Shown here: piece after piece, positions 62,258 through 64,000 of the stretch | Position numbering within the stretch: position 1 is the first letter of the stretch | Layout: each line of letters starts with the position of its first letter | Assembly (NCBI GenBank): GCA_947500505.1 | Contig: CANMSL010000003.1 | Span: 62,001-126,000 of the forward strand | DNA: 64,000 nucleotides | Reading direction: 5' to 3' | DNA from: an uncultured Aquimarina sp. | GTDB lineage: Bacteria; Bacteroidota; Bacteroidia; Flavobacteriales; Flavobacteriaceae | The notes under the pieces: model-generated | Told to the model about the DNA's origin: nothing | Database searches by the model: none | What the model saw: the letters and a program-made list of their open reading frames with translations, nothing else | Position numbers and translations under genes: made by a program

Positions 62258-63718
62258 TTATTGAACAACTAATTCCTGACAAAATTGAGTGCCATTCGGA
62301 CAATCAGGAGTTTCTGCAGTAATACAAATCTCATAAGTTCCTGGCTCAAACTGAAAAAATAACATATTGTCAGCTCCTGAGCCTCCATCTTGTTCAATAA
62401 AGTCTCCGTTAATGAACCATTCATACGTTATTGTATCGATGTCAGGAAATTCTGCTATGAAATTATAACTAGGCGTATCTCCCTCTTGCTCTACCATAAA
62501 AAACAACTCCGGACAAATAGGCTCTACGGCAATTTCTCTACAGAATTCTACTCCGTCAGGACAAGAAGGTGTTATCGTTTTGATACAGACCGTATGAACT
62601 CCCGGAGACAAATCAGAAAAAAGTGTATTATCTCCATTGGCACCTCCATCTTCCTCTATCAATTGATTATCTATGAACCATTGATAAGTTAGTTCATCAA
62701 TTCCCATAAAATTAGAAAAGAAAGTATAACCTAGTGTTCCCGGTTCTTGTTCGAATTCGAAAAACAACTCCGGACAGAAGGCAGGCACCTCTATTCTTTT
62801 ACAAAACTCTATTCCCTCCGGACAAGTATCCGTTTCGGTTTTGATACAAACTTCATATACTCCCGGAGTATCAAAATCTCGTAATAGTAAATTATCTCCC
62901 TGATTATTCGGTCCGTCATCTTCTACAAACTCTCCATTAATGAACCAGCTGTAAGATCCTATGACCTCGAGATCCGGAAAGCTTGCCTCAAATCTATATC
63001 CTAAATTAAATCGATCTATTAACTCAAAAGTAAAGTTAAGTTGTGGACAACGACGCTCACAAGATTCTATAATTCTGAAAAAACTGAAATATGTATCTAT
63101 TGCTGTACTTTCAATATCAGGTGCAACCAAAACATTGACAGGAAACTTAAAATCCGGCTGATATAAAGCTCCCTGATTTTGATAAAAAATCTGAAATTCT
63201 TCATCTGAAGTTATCATTGTTTCGTTTCCGTTTGTATTAAATAAGGTTACCGGATAATCAAACTTAAAACATTGATTAAAAAATTGATCAAACTCATCTC
63301 TTACAGTGTCGAACTCACATTCTCTCAAAATATTTAATAAAGCAGTTTCATTAGCAATTGAAACTTCAGCATCTGTATCTCTAAAAATAATCTGAACTGG
63401 AAATTGTAATCCTGTAATATTAAAATTTACTCCTTGACTGGAGATTACATCCACCAATCCATCGTAACTTTCGACCCTAATAGTTGAGTCTGTATTATAT
63501 CCCATAGTTATTGGATATACAAACCTAAAACACTGTTCGTTTTCTAAAGGAAAATTTACATCTGAATCAAAATTATTAAGAATTGTAGCTACTGCGGCAC
63601 TTGATACTACATCATTTGTATTCTCTTCAGGAAAAAAAGAATCGTCATTTACACAGCTATTCAGAAGTACTAAAAATAGCGTGGCTGATAATTGTATGTA
63701 TGTCTTGAAGTTTTTCAA
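62258..63718 (-). CDS. Repeat lipoprotein with Cys-patterned PKD-like modules
   Basis: 486 residues, lipobox LLNSC (Cys22). Five modules are visible. Two related N-terminal domains (about 61-134 and 148-220) each begin QCF(R/K)F-Y-P and end in Cys. Three related C-terminal domains (about 224-311, 315-398, 402-486) have PKD-like cores (YSWFINGEF, YQWFIDNQL, YEWFINGDF). Each has four Cys: one at its start and a CIK-CP-FC cluster at its end. Exposed outer-membrane lipoprotein is likely; no enzymatic motif is seen. The next gene on the same strand ends with the same module. Confidence 0.75.
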   Translation of the reverse strand: MKNFKTYIQLSATLFLVLLNSCVNDDSFFPEENTNDVVSSAAVATILNNFDSDVNFPLENEQCFRFVYPITMGYNTDSTIRVESYDGLVDVISSQGVNFNITGLQFPVQIIFRDTDAEVSIANETALLNILRECEFDTVRDEFDQFFNQCFKFDYPVTLFNTNGNETMITSDEEFQIFYQNQGALYQPDFKFPVNVLVAPDIESTAIDTYFSFFRIIESCERRCPQLNFTFELIDRFNLGYRFEASFPDLEVIGSYSWFINGEFVEDDGPNNQGDNLLLRDFDTPGVYEVCIKTETDTCPEGIEFCKRIEVPAFCPELFFEFEQEPGTLGYTFFSNFMGIDELTYQWFIDNQLIEEDGGANGDNTLFSDLSPGVHTVCIKTITPSCPDGVEFCREIAVEPICPELFFMVEQEGDTPSYNFIAEFPDIDTITYEWFINGDFIEQDGGSGADNMLFFQFEPGTYEICITAETPDCPNGTQFCQELVVQ

Positions 63719-63836
63719 AATAACCTGTCCTTATATAAGTAAAACGTCTGTAAATCAGTCTACCCTACCCCTATTCTAATTAATTTTATGGTCTGTTTAA
63801 AGTCACAATCTAACACATCTTATTCTTATAAACAAA

Positions 63837-63870
63837 ATTCCCTGGAAGAATGGCATTACTTCCAGGGAAT
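63837..63870 (-). terminator. Terminator after the truncated paralogue
   Basis: ATTCCCTGGAAG (63837-63848) and CTTCCAGGGAAT (63859-63870) form a perfect 12-bp stem; the minus-strand tail is TTTTG. It lies 31 bases after the stop of the partial gene and separates the two paralogues. Confidence 0.8.
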
Positions 63871-63901
63871 CAACCTAATTAATCTAACCAACTAAACTTG
63901 T

Positions 63902-64000
63902 TTATTCGATTACTAATGTTTTGCAAAACATAGTTCCGTTTGGACACTCCGGTGTTTCTGTTATGATACAGATTTCATATGTACCCGTTCCAAATTGATA
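63902..64000 (-). CDS. C-terminal end of a second repeat protein (cut by window edge)
   Basis: The last 32 codons and a TAA stop are in the window. They read YQFGTGTYEICIITETPECP followed by NGTMFCKTLVIE, nearly the same as the last module of the neighbouring lipoprotein. Thus a tandem family of such genes probably continues past the edge. Confidence 0.8.
   Translation of the reverse strand, partial: YQFGTGTYEICIITETPECPNGTMFCKTLVIE

Overview
The window is AT-rich and reads as chromosomal DNA from a marine-type Flavobacteriaceae (Bacteroidota). The grounds are a SusC/SusD-type outer-membrane glycan system, many lipoproteins, promoters of the TTG-N19-TAnnTTTG class, almost no Shine-Dalgarno sequences, and family-typical gene strings such as parA-parB-DUF5683-dapB-lepB and mutL-rhomboid-rhomboid. 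A genus such as Aquimarina is only a guess. I see no prophage, insertion sequence or CRISPR array.

Region 1 (1-13454) is a starch/maltodextrin utilisation locus. The minus-strand arm carries a secreted protein cut by the window edge, a GH65 disaccharide phosphorylase, beta-phosphoglucomutase, an MFS sugar transporter and a LacI regulator. The divergent plus-strand arm carries SusC, SusD, a SusE-like binding lipoprotein and a GH13 alpha-amylase lipoprotein, closed by a strong terminator. Read together: surface amylase cuts starch, SusCDE imports oligosaccharides, the MFS carrier imports maltose, and the phosphorylase plus mutase give glucose and glucose-6-phosphate. A LacI-type palindrome precedes susC, and an exact 18-bp element lies on both sides of lacI.

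Region 2 (13584-25375) holds a peptide exporter (C39-peptidase ABC protein plus HlyD-type adaptor) without a visible substrate gene, a TPR sensor histidine kinase, two lipoprotein peptidases or hydrolases (DUF885 and S15/CocE), and DsbD.

Region 3 (25375-36540) holds tilS, a protein with a sigma-like C-terminus, pabB, an FMN reductase, tRNA-Pro(TGG) with a partial echo of its 3' end nearby, and a notable trio: TonB-dependent receptor, PQQ-dependent sugar dehydrogenase and cytochrome c. The trio suggests import and use of the cofactor PQQ. anmK follows.

Region 4 (36639-46740) holds udk, a FtsB/DivIC-like protein, the two methylmalonyl-CoA mutase subunits split by a pair of paralogous exported proteins of unknown function, a 2,4-dienoyl-CoA reductase-like SDR and a secreted M16 peptidase.

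Region 5 (46874-64000) is mostly housekeeping: parA, parB, dapB, lepB, WbqC-like, mutL, two rhomboids, an EEP-family protein, ribH, recF, DUF721 and a thioesterase. It ends in a cysteine-patterned repeat lipoprotein with a truncated paralogue beside it.

No single feature is clearly a new system. The best leads are the proposed PQQ-uptake trio, the paralogue pair between the mutase genes, the duplicated 18-mer around lacI and the orphan exporter. No stretch above 300 bases lacks a gene.
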